Below, piece by piece: positions 53,285 to 61,348 of a stretch of 64,000 bases of DNA. Source of the DNA: Tardiphaga sp. P9-11 (lineage in GTDB: Bacteria; Pseudomonadota; Alphaproteobacteria; Rhizobiales; Xanthobacteraceae); the NCBI RefSeq assembly GCF_008329525.1, contig NZ_NPKQ01000010.1, positions 1-64,000 on the forward strand, written 5' to 3'. The stretch's first letter is position 1. The number at the start of each line of letters is the position of its first letter. The notes under the pieces were generated by a model. The model was not told where the DNA came from, searched no databases, and saw only the letters and a list, made by a program, of their open reading frames with translations. The position numbers were made by a program, and so were the translations under genes.

Positions 53285-54764
53285 TCTGCAAGCAAGTATT
53301 GTCGTCGCCAAGCAAAGCAATGCGCTGCAGATCTCCGCGCTGGACGATGCCGCGGCGAAGCTCGGCCTTGAATCAGGTCTGCCGCTCGCCAATGCCCGTG
53401 CGGTCTGTCCGGACATTCAGGTGTTCGATGCTGATCCTGTCGCCGATACGCAGGTGCTGACCGACATTGCCGATTGGTGCGACCGCTTCACGCCACTGGT
53501 GGCGCTGGATCTGCCGCATGGCCTGTTTCTCGACATCACCGGCTGTGCCCATCTGTTCGGTGGCGAGGCCGCACTGATGGAGCAGCTCTGCGCGGCGCTG
53601 TTGCGGCAGGGTTTTATTGTCAGTGCAGCGATTGCGGCGACATCGACATGCGCGCGCACGCTCAGTCGATATGCACATGGCCGGATCATCGTCGCGGGCG
53701 AGGAGGCCAAGGCAGTGACGCCGCTGCCGCTGTTCACGCTGGGCGCCGATGAGGCGATCATCCGTGGATTGCGCCGCGCCGGCTTGAAGACCATCGGCGA
53801 TGTCGCCTCGCGGTCGCGCCCTGAAATCACTGCGCGCTTCGGCGCGGAATTCACGACACTGCTGGAACAGGCGCTGGGGCACAGCGATGCGCCGATTTCT
53901 CCGCGTAAACCGCTGCCGGATTATATCGTCGAGCAACGCTTCGCCGAACCGATCGCCACCGATGGTGTAATATCCATCACGCTGGCCAATCTGGCGCGCA
54001 CGCTGATCGATGCGATGGGCAGGCAGGGCAAGGGCGCGCGGCGGCTGGAAGCTGCGTTCTTTCGCACCGACGGCGCGGTGCGGGTGATCGCCGCGGAAAC
54101 CGGCCTGCCGGTGACCAAAGGGGAGGTGATCGACCGGTTGTTTCGCGAGCGGCTAGACGCGATTGCAGATCCACTCGATCCCGGCTTCGGTTTCGATATG
54201 ATCCGCCTATCAGCTAGCCGCACGGAAATCGTCGTGCAGCAGCAGCGCGACCTCGATGCCAATGTTCACGCCAATGACGAACTGGCCCATCTGATCGACC
54301 GTATCGCCGCGCGGATTGGTCCTCGACGTGTGTTGGTTTATCTGCCTGTCGAGAGCCACATTCCCGAACGCGCGATGCTGGCGGTGCCGGCACAGCATCA
54401 TCTGGCTGCCGTCATGCAGGCAGTATGGCCAGTGCGTGAAGACGAACCGCCGTTGCGGCCGTTACGGTTGTTCGAGCAGCCCGAACTGATCGACGTCCCG
54501 CTTGCGGAGTTTCCAGACAAGCCGCCTAAGAAATTCACCTGGCGACGGGTGTCTCATAACGTCGTTCATGTGGAAGGCCCGGAGCGTGTGTCGATGGAGT
54601 GGTGGCGCGCGCAGGAGGCGATGCCGACGCGCGATTACTTTCGCGTTGAGGATGAGGCAGGGCAACGGTTTTGGCTGTTCCGCGACGGACTTTATGGTGA
54701 GATCAAAGATGCGGACGATCAAGCCGTTTCGCCGCAATGGTTCGTGCATGGGCTGTTCGCATGA
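53178..54764 (+). CDS. imuB: ImuB, catalytically inactive Y-family polymerase homolog
   Basis: A 528-residue Y-family DNA polymerase relative. At the place of the first catalytic acidic motif it has LSLWLPRLPTDR, as in ImuB, so it should lack polymerase activity and act as the hub of the mutasome. The central palm/fingers/thumb region includes LDLPHGLFLDITGCAHLFGG. A clamp-binding-like RPLRLF lies near residue 430. The start is ATG 53178 within imuA. Its TGA overlaps the dnaE2 ATG (ATGA), giving translational coupling. Confidence 0.94.
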   Translation: MSAFSVTHRRILSLWLPRLPTDRIKRQLARNGAPANLQASIVVAKQSNALQISALDDAAAKLGLESGLPLANARAVCPDIQVFDADPVADTQVLTDIADWCDRFTPLVALDLPHGLFLDITGCAHLFGGEAALMEQLCAALLRQGFIVSAAIAATSTCARTLSRYAHGRIIVAGEEAKAVTPLPLFTLGADEAIIRGLRRAGLKTIGDVASRSRPEITARFGAEFTTLLEQALGHSDAPISPRKPLPDYIVEQRFAEPIATDGVISITLANLARTLIDAMGRQGKGARRLEAAFFRTDGAVRVIAAETGLPVTKGEVIDRLFRERLDAIADPLDPGFGFDMIRLSASRTEIVVQQQRDLDANVHANDELAHLIDRIAARIGPRRVLVYLPVESHIPERAMLAVPAQHHLAAVMQAVWPVREDEPPLRPLRLFEQPELIDVPLAEFPDKPPKKFTWRRVSHNVVHVEGPERVSMEWWRAQEAMPTRDYFRVEDEAGQRFWLFRDGLYGEIKDADDQAVSPQWFVHGLFA

Positions 54765-57700
54765 GCACGGGCGGCGCCGGCGCGCCTGATTATGCCGAGA
54801 TTGGTGTCACCAGCAATTTCTCGTTCCTGCGCGGTGCGTCGCATCCGCAGAACTATGTGCATCAGGCCAGTAACGAGCGACTTTATGCCATCGGGATTGC
54901 CGATCAAAACACCATGGCCGGTGTGGTGCGCGCCTTTGCCGAACTGGATCACAAGGATCTTGTCTACAAACCGAAGCTGCTGATCGGCACACGGTTGGTC
55001 TTCAACGACGGCACGCCGGACATCCTTGCCTATCCGTGCGACCGCGCTGCCTATGGCAGACTGTGCCGGTTGCTCAGCATGGGCAAGCTGCGCGGCAACA
55101 AGGGTGAATGCCTGCTTCAGCTCGGGGATCTCGGGGAGCTCAGCGAAGGGCTATTGCTTGTGCTGATGTCGACCTATCGCATCGACAGCAGTCTTGTCCT
55201 GCGCACGTTTGACGCCCTGTCTCGATTTTCGACAGGTGGCGTCTGGCTCGGCGCCAGTCCGTTTCATCGCGGGGATGACAAGCGTCGTCTGGCAAAGCTG
55301 CAGCGCATTGCATCCACTGCGCGCGTGCCCCTGATTGCTACCAATGATGTGCTCTATCACACGCCAGAGCGCCGTATCCTGCAGGACGTGGTCAGTTGCA
55401 TCCGCGAAAAGACCACCATCGAGCAGGCCGGCCGCGTGCTGGAAATGAATGCCGAGAGGCATCTCAAGCCGGCTGCTGAAATGGTGCGGCTGTTTCGCGA
55501 TTATCCGGATGCGATCCGGGAGACCATCCGTTTTGCCGATCGCATCACGTTTTCACTGAACCAACTCCAATACCAATATCCCGACGAACCGGTCCCGCCG
55601 GGAAAAACCGCGCAGCAGCATCTCGCGGATCTGACCTGGGAGGGATATGCCCGGCATTTCCCGAATAGTGTCGATGAGACGCTCGAAGCCACCTTACGCA
55701 AGGAGCTCGCGCTCATCGCCGAGCTCGGCTATGCGCATTACTTCCTGACCGTCCACGATATCGTTCGCTATGCGCGCAGCCAGAACATTCTGTGTCAGGG
55801 GCGGGGATCAGCGGCAAACTCGGCGGTCTGCTACATGCTCGATATCACCTCGGTCAATCCCGCCGAGGTCGACCTTTTGTTCGAGCGCTTCATCTCCAAG
55901 GAGCGGCTTGAGCCGCCGGACATCGACGTCGATTTCGAACACGTCCGGCGCGAGGAGGTGATGCAGTATGTCTACAAAAGATATGGCCGTCATCGCGCGG
56001 CAATCATCGCCACCGTCATCCACTACCGGCCGCGCTCGGCGATCCGCGATGTCGGCAAGGCGCTGGGATTGACCGAGGACGTCACCTCGGCATTGGCCGA
56101 TACTGTCTGGGGCAGCTGGGGCAAGGGCCTCAACGAGATGCAGGTCAAGCAGGCCGGCCTCGATCCGTCCAATCCGATGATCGTGCGCGCTGTCGAGCTT
56201 GCCGCCGAGCTGATCGAATTCCCGCGCCACCTGTCGCAGCATGTGGGCGGCTATGTGCTGACGCAGGATCGGCTCGACACCTATGTGCCGATCGGGAATG
56301 CGGCGATGGACGAACGCACCTTCATCGAATGGGACAAGGACGACGTCGACACGATGAAGATGATGAAGGTCGATGTGCTCGCACTGGGCATGCTGACCTG
56401 CATCCGGAAGTGTTTGGATCTGGTCGCGGACCACAAAGGGAAGCGCTACGGCCTCAAAGACATCAAATCGAAGGATGACGATCCGGTCTACAGAATGCTT
56501 CAGCGTGGCGAATCCCTCGGCGTGTTTCAGGTCGAAAGTCGCGCGCAGATGAATATGTTGCCGCGCCTGAAACCACGCACCTTCTACGATCTCGTCATCG
56601 AAGTCGCGATTGTTCGCCCGGGCCCGATCCAGGGCAACATGGTGCATCCCTATCTCAAGCGGCGAGCGATGAACCCTGATGATATCGAATATCCATTTCC
56701 GAAGGGGGGCAACAAGGACGAACTGAAGAATGTCCTGCATAAGACCCTTGGCGTGCCGCTGTTTCAGGAACAGGCGATGCGCATTGCCATCCAAGCGGCA
56801 CATTTTACTTCAGAAGAGGCCAATGGTCTGCGCCGCGCCATGGCGACGTTCCGCAATGTCGGTACCATGCATACGTTCGAGGCGAAGATGGTCGGCAAGA
56901 TGGTCGACCGCGGCTACGATCCGGTATTTTCCCAGAGCTGCTTCGATCAGATCAAAGGTTTTGGCAGCTACGGTTTTCCGGAGAGCCATGCGGCTAGCTT
57001 TGCGCAACTTGTCTATGTCTCGTCATGGCTGAAACATTATCATCCGGATGCATTCTGCTGCGGACTGTTGAACTCTCAGCCGATGGGGTTTTATGCACCT
57101 TCGCAGATCGTGCGTGATGCGCGCGACAACGGCGTCGATGTGCGCGAGATCGACGTGTCCTTCAGCCATTCGCAGAATACTCTGGAAGAACGAAGCAGAA
57201 ATCATTGCGCTGTTCGCCTTGGCTTTCGCCAGATCGATGGATTCAAATGGGCTGATCCTGATGAGGAGAGAGAAAGGAAGGAAAAAGGAAAATCTGCCGT
57301 TGAGGATTGGGGCCAGCGCATCGTCGCTGCGCGCGAGCGCGGTCCTTTCACCTCGCTGGAAGATTTCGCCCGCGACACCGCCCTTCCGAAGCGCGCGCTG
57401 ATCATGCTCGCCGAGGCCGATGCATTTCGCTCCATCGGCCTGGATCGCCGTGCAGCATTATGGGCGGTGAGGCGCTTGCCGGATGACGTGCCGCTACCGC
57501 TGTTCGAGATTGCGAGTGCCCGCGAACAGCCGGACGAACATGCGGCACCGCTGCCGCAGATGCCTTTGCCCGAACAGGTGGTCGCCGATTATCAGACTAT
57601 CCGTCTGTCCCTGAAGGGCCATCCGATGGAGTTCCTGCGCGCGCGTTTCACGCGGGAAAAAGTGGTGACCTGCGCGAGCATTGTGGATGCCAATGACAGA

Positions 57701-58108
57701 CGGCGCGTGCGCTGTGCCGGCGTCGTGCTGGTGCGGCAGCGGCCGGGCAGCGCCAATGGCGTGGTGTTCATGACGCTGGAAGACGAGACCGGTATCGCCA
57801 ATATCGTGGTCTGGCCGAAGGTGATGGAGCAGTTTCGTAGGGAAGTCATGGGTTCCAGGCTGATCTTGGTCGAGGGGCGCATCCAGAGCAGTCCGGAGAA
57901 GGTCGTGCATCTGGTTGCCGAACGGCTGATCGATCGCTCGGACGATCTGAGGTATCTTGGCAACGATGCGCTAGGCGAACCCCGACAAATGCTGTCGGGT
58001 CCGGAGCCGATCAATGACGATCGTCGCGAGCATCCCGACAGTCCCGTGCAACGCATACGCCATCCGCGCAATGTACGGATCCTGCCGCGTTCGCGGGATT
58101 TCCATTAA
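54761..58108 (+). CDS. dnaE2: DnaE2 (ImuC), error-prone DNA polymerase III alpha-type
   Basis: A 1115-residue C-family polymerase. The N-terminal PHP domain starts YAEIGVTSNFSFLRGASHPQ. The catalytic aspartates lie at Asp387, Asp389 and Asp391 (PDIDVDF). The tandem helix-hairpin-helix, OB-fold and C-terminal region follow. Length is typical of DnaE2, shorter than replicative DnaE1. It performs SOS-induced translesion synthesis with ImuA and ImuB. The start ATG 54761 overlaps the imuB stop. Near residue 835 a 30-nt purine-only tract encodes a charged linker (DEERERKEKGK). Confidence 0.96.
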   Translation: MSTGGAGAPDYAEIGVTSNFSFLRGASHPQNYVHQASNERLYAIGIADQNTMAGVVRAFAELDHKDLVYKPKLLIGTRLVFNDGTPDILAYPCDRAAYGRLCRLLSMGKLRGNKGECLLQLGDLGELSEGLLLVLMSTYRIDSSLVLRTFDALSRFSTGGVWLGASPFHRGDDKRRLAKLQRIASTARVPLIATNDVLYHTPERRILQDVVSCIREKTTIEQAGRVLEMNAERHLKPAAEMVRLFRDYPDAIRETIRFADRITFSLNQLQYQYPDEPVPPGKTAQQHLADLTWEGYARHFPNSVDETLEATLRKELALIAELGYAHYFLTVHDIVRYARSQNILCQGRGSAANSAVCYMLDITSVNPAEVDLLFERFISKERLEPPDIDVDFEHVRREEVMQYVYKRYGRHRAAIIATVIHYRPRSAIRDVGKALGLTEDVTSALADTVWGSWGKGLNEMQVKQAGLDPSNPMIVRAVELAAELIEFPRHLSQHVGGYVLTQDRLDTYVPIGNAAMDERTFIEWDKDDVDTMKMMKVDVLALGMLTCIRKCLDLVADHKGKRYGLKDIKSKDDDPVYRMLQRGESLGVFQVESRAQMNMLPRLKPRTFYDLVIEVAIVRPGPIQGNMVHPYLKRRAMNPDDIEYPFPKGGNKDELKNVLHKTLGVPLFQEQAMRIAIQAAHFTSEEANGLRRAMATFRNVGTMHTFEAKMVGKMVDRGYDPVFSQSCFDQIKGFGSYGFPESHAASFAQLVYVSSWLKHYHPDAFCCGLLNSQPMGFYAPSQIVRDARDNGVDVREIDVSFSHSQNTLEERSRNHCAVRLGFRQIDGFKWADPDEERERKEKGKSAVEDWGQRIVAARERGPFTSLEDFARDTALPKRALIMLAEADAFRSIGLDRRAALWAVRRLPDDVPLPLFEIASAREQPDEHAAPLPQMPLPEQVVADYQTIRLSLKGHPMEFLRARFTREKVVTCASIVDANDRRRVRCAGVVLVRQRPGSANGVVFMTLEDETGIANIVVWPKVMEQFRREVMGSRLILVEGRIQSSPEKVVHLVAERLIDRSDDLRYLGNDALGEPRQMLSGPEPINDDRREHPDSPVQRIRHPRNVRILPRSRDFH

Positions 58109-58140
58109 GCGTCGTTCAGCAACCATTCAGCGGCTGTTAC

Positions 58141-58428
58141 CTATTCAGGTGATGCACCGACTGGCGGGCCGCCGGGTGGCCGGTGCAGGAAGGTGATGGT
58201 GGCATAGGCGCCGATCCATGAGCCGACGGCGGCGAAACCCACATACATCCAGTTTTCGGTATAGCTGATGACGGCATAGGACGAGAGTACATACCAAACG
58301 CTGCTCCAGGTGGCCGCAGGTACGCGCCGACGGGCCACCACCGCAGAGGTGAACATCACATAGACCGCGTCGGTGGCAGCCGTGGCCAGCACCACGGCGC
58401 CGGCAGTCAATGGATCGATGGTGGCCAT
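58141..58428 (-). CDS. Small membrane protein
   Basis: A 95-residue protein with about three hydrophobic helices (ATIDPLTAGAVVLATAAT..., TWSSVWYVLSSYAVISY, YVGFAAVGSWIGAYATITFL) and a short Pro/Gly-rich C-terminus. ATG 58428 has GGAGAGAGAG directly upstream; the frame extends further but without a ribosome site. It is convergent with dnaE2 (32-bp gap) and divergent from the CoA-transferase gene. No family assigned. Confidence 0.78.
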   Translation of the reverse strand: MATIDPLTAGAVVLATAATDAVYVMFTSAVVARRRVPAATWSSVWYVLSSYAVISYTENWMYVGFAAVGSWIGAYATITFLHRPPGGPPVGASPE

Positions 58429-58524
58429 GGTCTCTCTCTCCATGTTTGTACAAGATGATGCGATGACGAATGTGGTCACCTGGAAGCGTGAGCTGAATCG
58501 GTGTCGTGGGAAAGGGGGGCGTTG

Positions 58525-59922
58525 ATGTACGGCATTCGTGAACTGCTCGGCGACCTTTGGAGGGAGGTTGGCGGTGACATTGCGGCGCTCCAGCGTGTCG
58601 CGCTGACCGGCAATGAGCCGCAATTGCCGTCGTCATTCCATGTCGGTGCAGCCGCTCAGGTCAGCATCGCTGCGGCCGGAATGGCGGCTGCCGAAATCTG
58701 GCGGCTACGCAGCGGCCAGACGCAGACTGTCTCGGTCGACATGCGCCACGCCATCGTCGAATGCCGCAGCGAGCGCTACCTGCGTTGCGACGGCAATCCG
58801 CCGCCGCCCGCCTGGGATGCGATCGCCGGTGTCTACAAGACCGGCGACGGCAAATTCGTCCGGCTCCATACCAATTTTCCGCATCATCGCGATGCTGTCT
58901 GTCAGGTGCTGTCCTGTGCGCCGGAACGCGAAGCCGTCCAAGCCGCGTTGATGCAATGGAGCGGTGAAGCCTTCGAGACTGCAGCTTATGCGGCCGGCGG
59001 TGTCGTGGCGCTGATGCGTTCCCGTGACGAATGGATGGCGCTGCCGCAGGCGAAAGCCGTTGCCGAATTGCCGCTGGTCGAGATCACCCGGATCGGCGAC
59101 GCCGAACCCAAGCCATGGCCGATCGGCGCTCGGCCGCTCGCGGGGCTGCGCGTACTCGATCTCTCACGCGTCATCGCCGGGCCCGTCGCTGGTCGTACGC
59201 TTGCGGCCCATGGCGCGGATGTGATGCTGGTCTCCAGTCCTGATCTGCCGGCGATCCCGTGGCTCACCATCGATACCGGCCGCGGCAAGCTCTCGAGCTT
59301 CGTGGATCTCCAGAACGAGCAGGGGCGCGACACCTTGCGAGGATTGCTCGCGCAAGCGGATATCTTCTCGCAAGGCTACCGCCCGCAATCGCTCGCGGCA
59401 CTCGGCTTCTCTCCAGAGGAGGCGGCCCGTGTCAGTCCCGGTATCGTCTATGTCTCGCTCTCCGCCTATGGCCGTTCCGGGCCGTGGGCCGGGCGCCGCG
59501 GCTTCGACTCCCTCGTCCAATGCGCGACCGGCTTCAATCATGCCGAAGGGCAGGCGGCGGGCGTCGACGGGCCGAAGGAATTGCCGGCCCAGATGCTCGA
59601 TCACGCCACCGGCTACTTAATGGCCTTCGGCGCCATGATCGCACGCGCACGCCAGGCGCGTGAAGGCGGTAACTGGCACGTCCAGGTCTCTCTTGCCCGC
59701 ACCGGTCAGTGGCTGTGGGACATGGGGCGGCTGCCCGATGGCTTGGCAGTCGCGGATCTGACGGGGGAGACAGTGAAGGAGTTTACCGAGGATATGCCGT
59801 CCGGCTTCGGCCAGTTGTCGGCGGTCCGTCATGCAGCCGTGTTATCGCGAACCCCGGCATCGTGGGCGCGTCCGGCCATGCCCCTAGCCAGCCATCCGGC
59901 GGTATGGCCGTCCGGCAATTGA
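58525..59922 (+). CDS. Class III (CaiB/BaiF) CoA-transferase family protein
   Basis: A 465-residue protein. An N-terminal region (to about 200) is followed by the CaiB/BaiF fold: PLAGLRVLDLSRVIAGPVAGRTLAAHGADV, then a FSQGYRPQSLAALGFS motif, VYVSLSAYGRSGPWAGRRGFD and QMLDHATGYLMAFG. In this group the catalytic aspartate usually follows the GPWA...FD stretch or its equivalent; assignment here is not certain. It moves CoA between carboxylic acids. AAGGGGGG upstream of ATG 58525 fixes the start. The substrate is unknown and no acyl-CoA genes are adjacent. Confidence 0.88.
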   Translation: MYGIRELLGDLWREVGGDIAALQRVALTGNEPQLPSSFHVGAAAQVSIAAAGMAAAEIWRLRSGQTQTVSVDMRHAIVECRSERYLRCDGNPPPPAWDAIAGVYKTGDGKFVRLHTNFPHHRDAVCQVLSCAPEREAVQAALMQWSGEAFETAAYAAGGVVALMRSRDEWMALPQAKAVAELPLVEITRIGDAEPKPWPIGARPLAGLRVLDLSRVIAGPVAGRTLAAHGADVMLVSSPDLPAIPWLTIDTGRGKLSSFVDLQNEQGRDTLRGLLAQADIFSQGYRPQSLAALGFSPEEAARVSPGIVYVSLSAYGRSGPWAGRRGFDSLVQCATGFNHAEGQAAGVDGPKELPAQMLDHATGYLMAFGAMIARARQAREGGNWHVQVSLARTGQWLWDMGRLPDGLAVADLTGETVKEFTEDMPSGFGQLSAVRHAAVLSRTPASWARPAMPLASHPAVWPSGN

Positions 59923-60070
59923 AGCCCATTCGCAGGATTTCAGAATTTTAACGAAGATTCGTAAGTGCACATGCGTTTTTAGATTGTCTGAACGCCCAGA
60001 TGCGCACTATTAGCGCGTGAATGGGACAAATCGCCGCGGAATAAGTGCGTTTCCTATCAAGGACTGGACA

Positions 60071-61312
60071 GTGACGAATTTAGATCAACGATCTCAGCTG
60101 TTTAGCGGAAAGCGCCTGATTGCGGGCGGTTGCATTGCTGCCATGCTGGTCGCCGCAGGTATCGGCTACGTGCGGCTGTCCACCCCGTCGAAGGGGCATT
60201 CCGACGTTTCGAGCCAGTCGCGGAAGAACCCGCAGCGCTATGCGACCTCGCCGTCGGAATGGGCGAGCCTGACCATCGAGCCGGTCACCGTGCGTGCCTT
60301 CCGCGCCGAACACGTCACCGAGGGCAAGATTGCCGTCGATGAGGACCGTTCGACCCCGATCTTCTCACCCTATGCCGGCCGCGTCACCAAGCTGCTCGCC
60401 AAACCAGGCGATCACGTCGAAAAGGGCCAGCCGCTCTTTGTGATCGAAGCGGCCGACACCGTCGGCGCTCAGAACGATTTCGTTGCCGCGACCACGGCTC
60501 TCAACAAGGCGAAGTCGCAATTCGACCTCGCACAGATCCAGGACAAGCGCGCCCGCGACCTGTTCGAAGGCAAAGCTGTGCCGCTGAAAGACTATCAGCA
60601 GAGCCAGGCCACGCTGCTGCAGGCACAGAACGATCTGCGTACTGCCGACACGGCACTTGAAGCCGCACGCAATCGCCTGCGCATTCTCGGCCTCTCGGAA
60701 GACGCGATCACGGCCTTCCAGGAGAAGGGCCGCATCAATCCGGAAACGACGATCTATGCGCCGCTCGCGGGCACTGTAGTTCAGCGCAAGATCGGCCCCG
60801 GCCAGTATATCAGCGCGGGCGCTGCCGACCCGGTCTTCGTGATCGGCGATCTCTCATCAGTGTGGCTCACGGCTTTCGTGCGTGAGACCGAAGCTGCTGC
60901 CGTGCAGATCGGTCAGGAAATGAGCTTCACCGCACTCGCGCTGCCGGGCCGCGTGCTCTCTGGCCGCATCAGCTATGTCGCGACTGCGCTCGATCCCGCA
61001 ACGCGCCGTCTGCTGGTACGCGCCACGCTGGACAACAGCAACGGTCTGCTGAAGCCCGAAATGTTCACCACTGTGACGATCTACGCGCCTGGCGACCAGC
61101 CGACGATCGGCGTGCCGAAAACGGCGCTGATCTATGAAGGCGATCAGGTCCGCGTCTGGGTCGCGCATGACGACAAGACCATCGAGCTGCGCACGATCAA
61201 GACCGGTATGACCAACGGCAATCTCGTCGAGGTCCATGGCAACCTGAAAGCCGGCGAACGCATCGTCACCAAAGGCAGCCTGTTCATTGATCGCGCGGCC
61301 TCCGCCAGCTAA
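60071..61312 (+). CDS. HlyD/CzcB-type periplasmic adaptor of a metal RND system
   Basis: A 413-residue membrane-fusion protein with an N-terminal anchor (about residues 15-32). The lipoyl half-motifs are SPYAGRVTKLLAKPGDHVEKGQPL and APLAGTVVQRKIGPGQYI, around a long alpha hairpin. A beta-barrel and C-terminal domain follow. GTG 60071 is chosen because AAGGAC stands upstream; GTG 60017 is a weaker alternative. It lies 36 bp before the pump gene, which it should link to an outer-membrane channel. No His-rich metal-binding extension is seen. Confidence 0.88.
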   Translation: MTNLDQRSQLFSGKRLIAGGCIAAMLVAAGIGYVRLSTPSKGHSDVSSQSRKNPQRYATSPSEWASLTIEPVTVRAFRAEHVTEGKIAVDEDRSTPIFSPYAGRVTKLLAKPGDHVEKGQPLFVIEAADTVGAQNDFVAATTALNKAKSQFDLAQIQDKRARDLFEGKAVPLKDYQQSQATLLQAQNDLRTADTALEAARNRLRILGLSEDAITAFQEKGRINPETTIYAPLAGTVVQRKIGPGQYISAGAADPVFVIGDLSSVWLTAFVRETEAAAVQIGQEMSFTALALPGRVLSGRISYVATALDPATRRLLVRATLDNSNGLLKPEMFTTVTIYAPGDQPTIGVPKTALIYEGDQVRVWVAHDDKTIELRTIKTGMTNGNLVEVHGNLKAGERIVTKGSLFIDRAASAS

Positions 61313-61348
61313 CTCCCAGCTTCGGCTCTTCTGAAAGGTCCGATCTGG

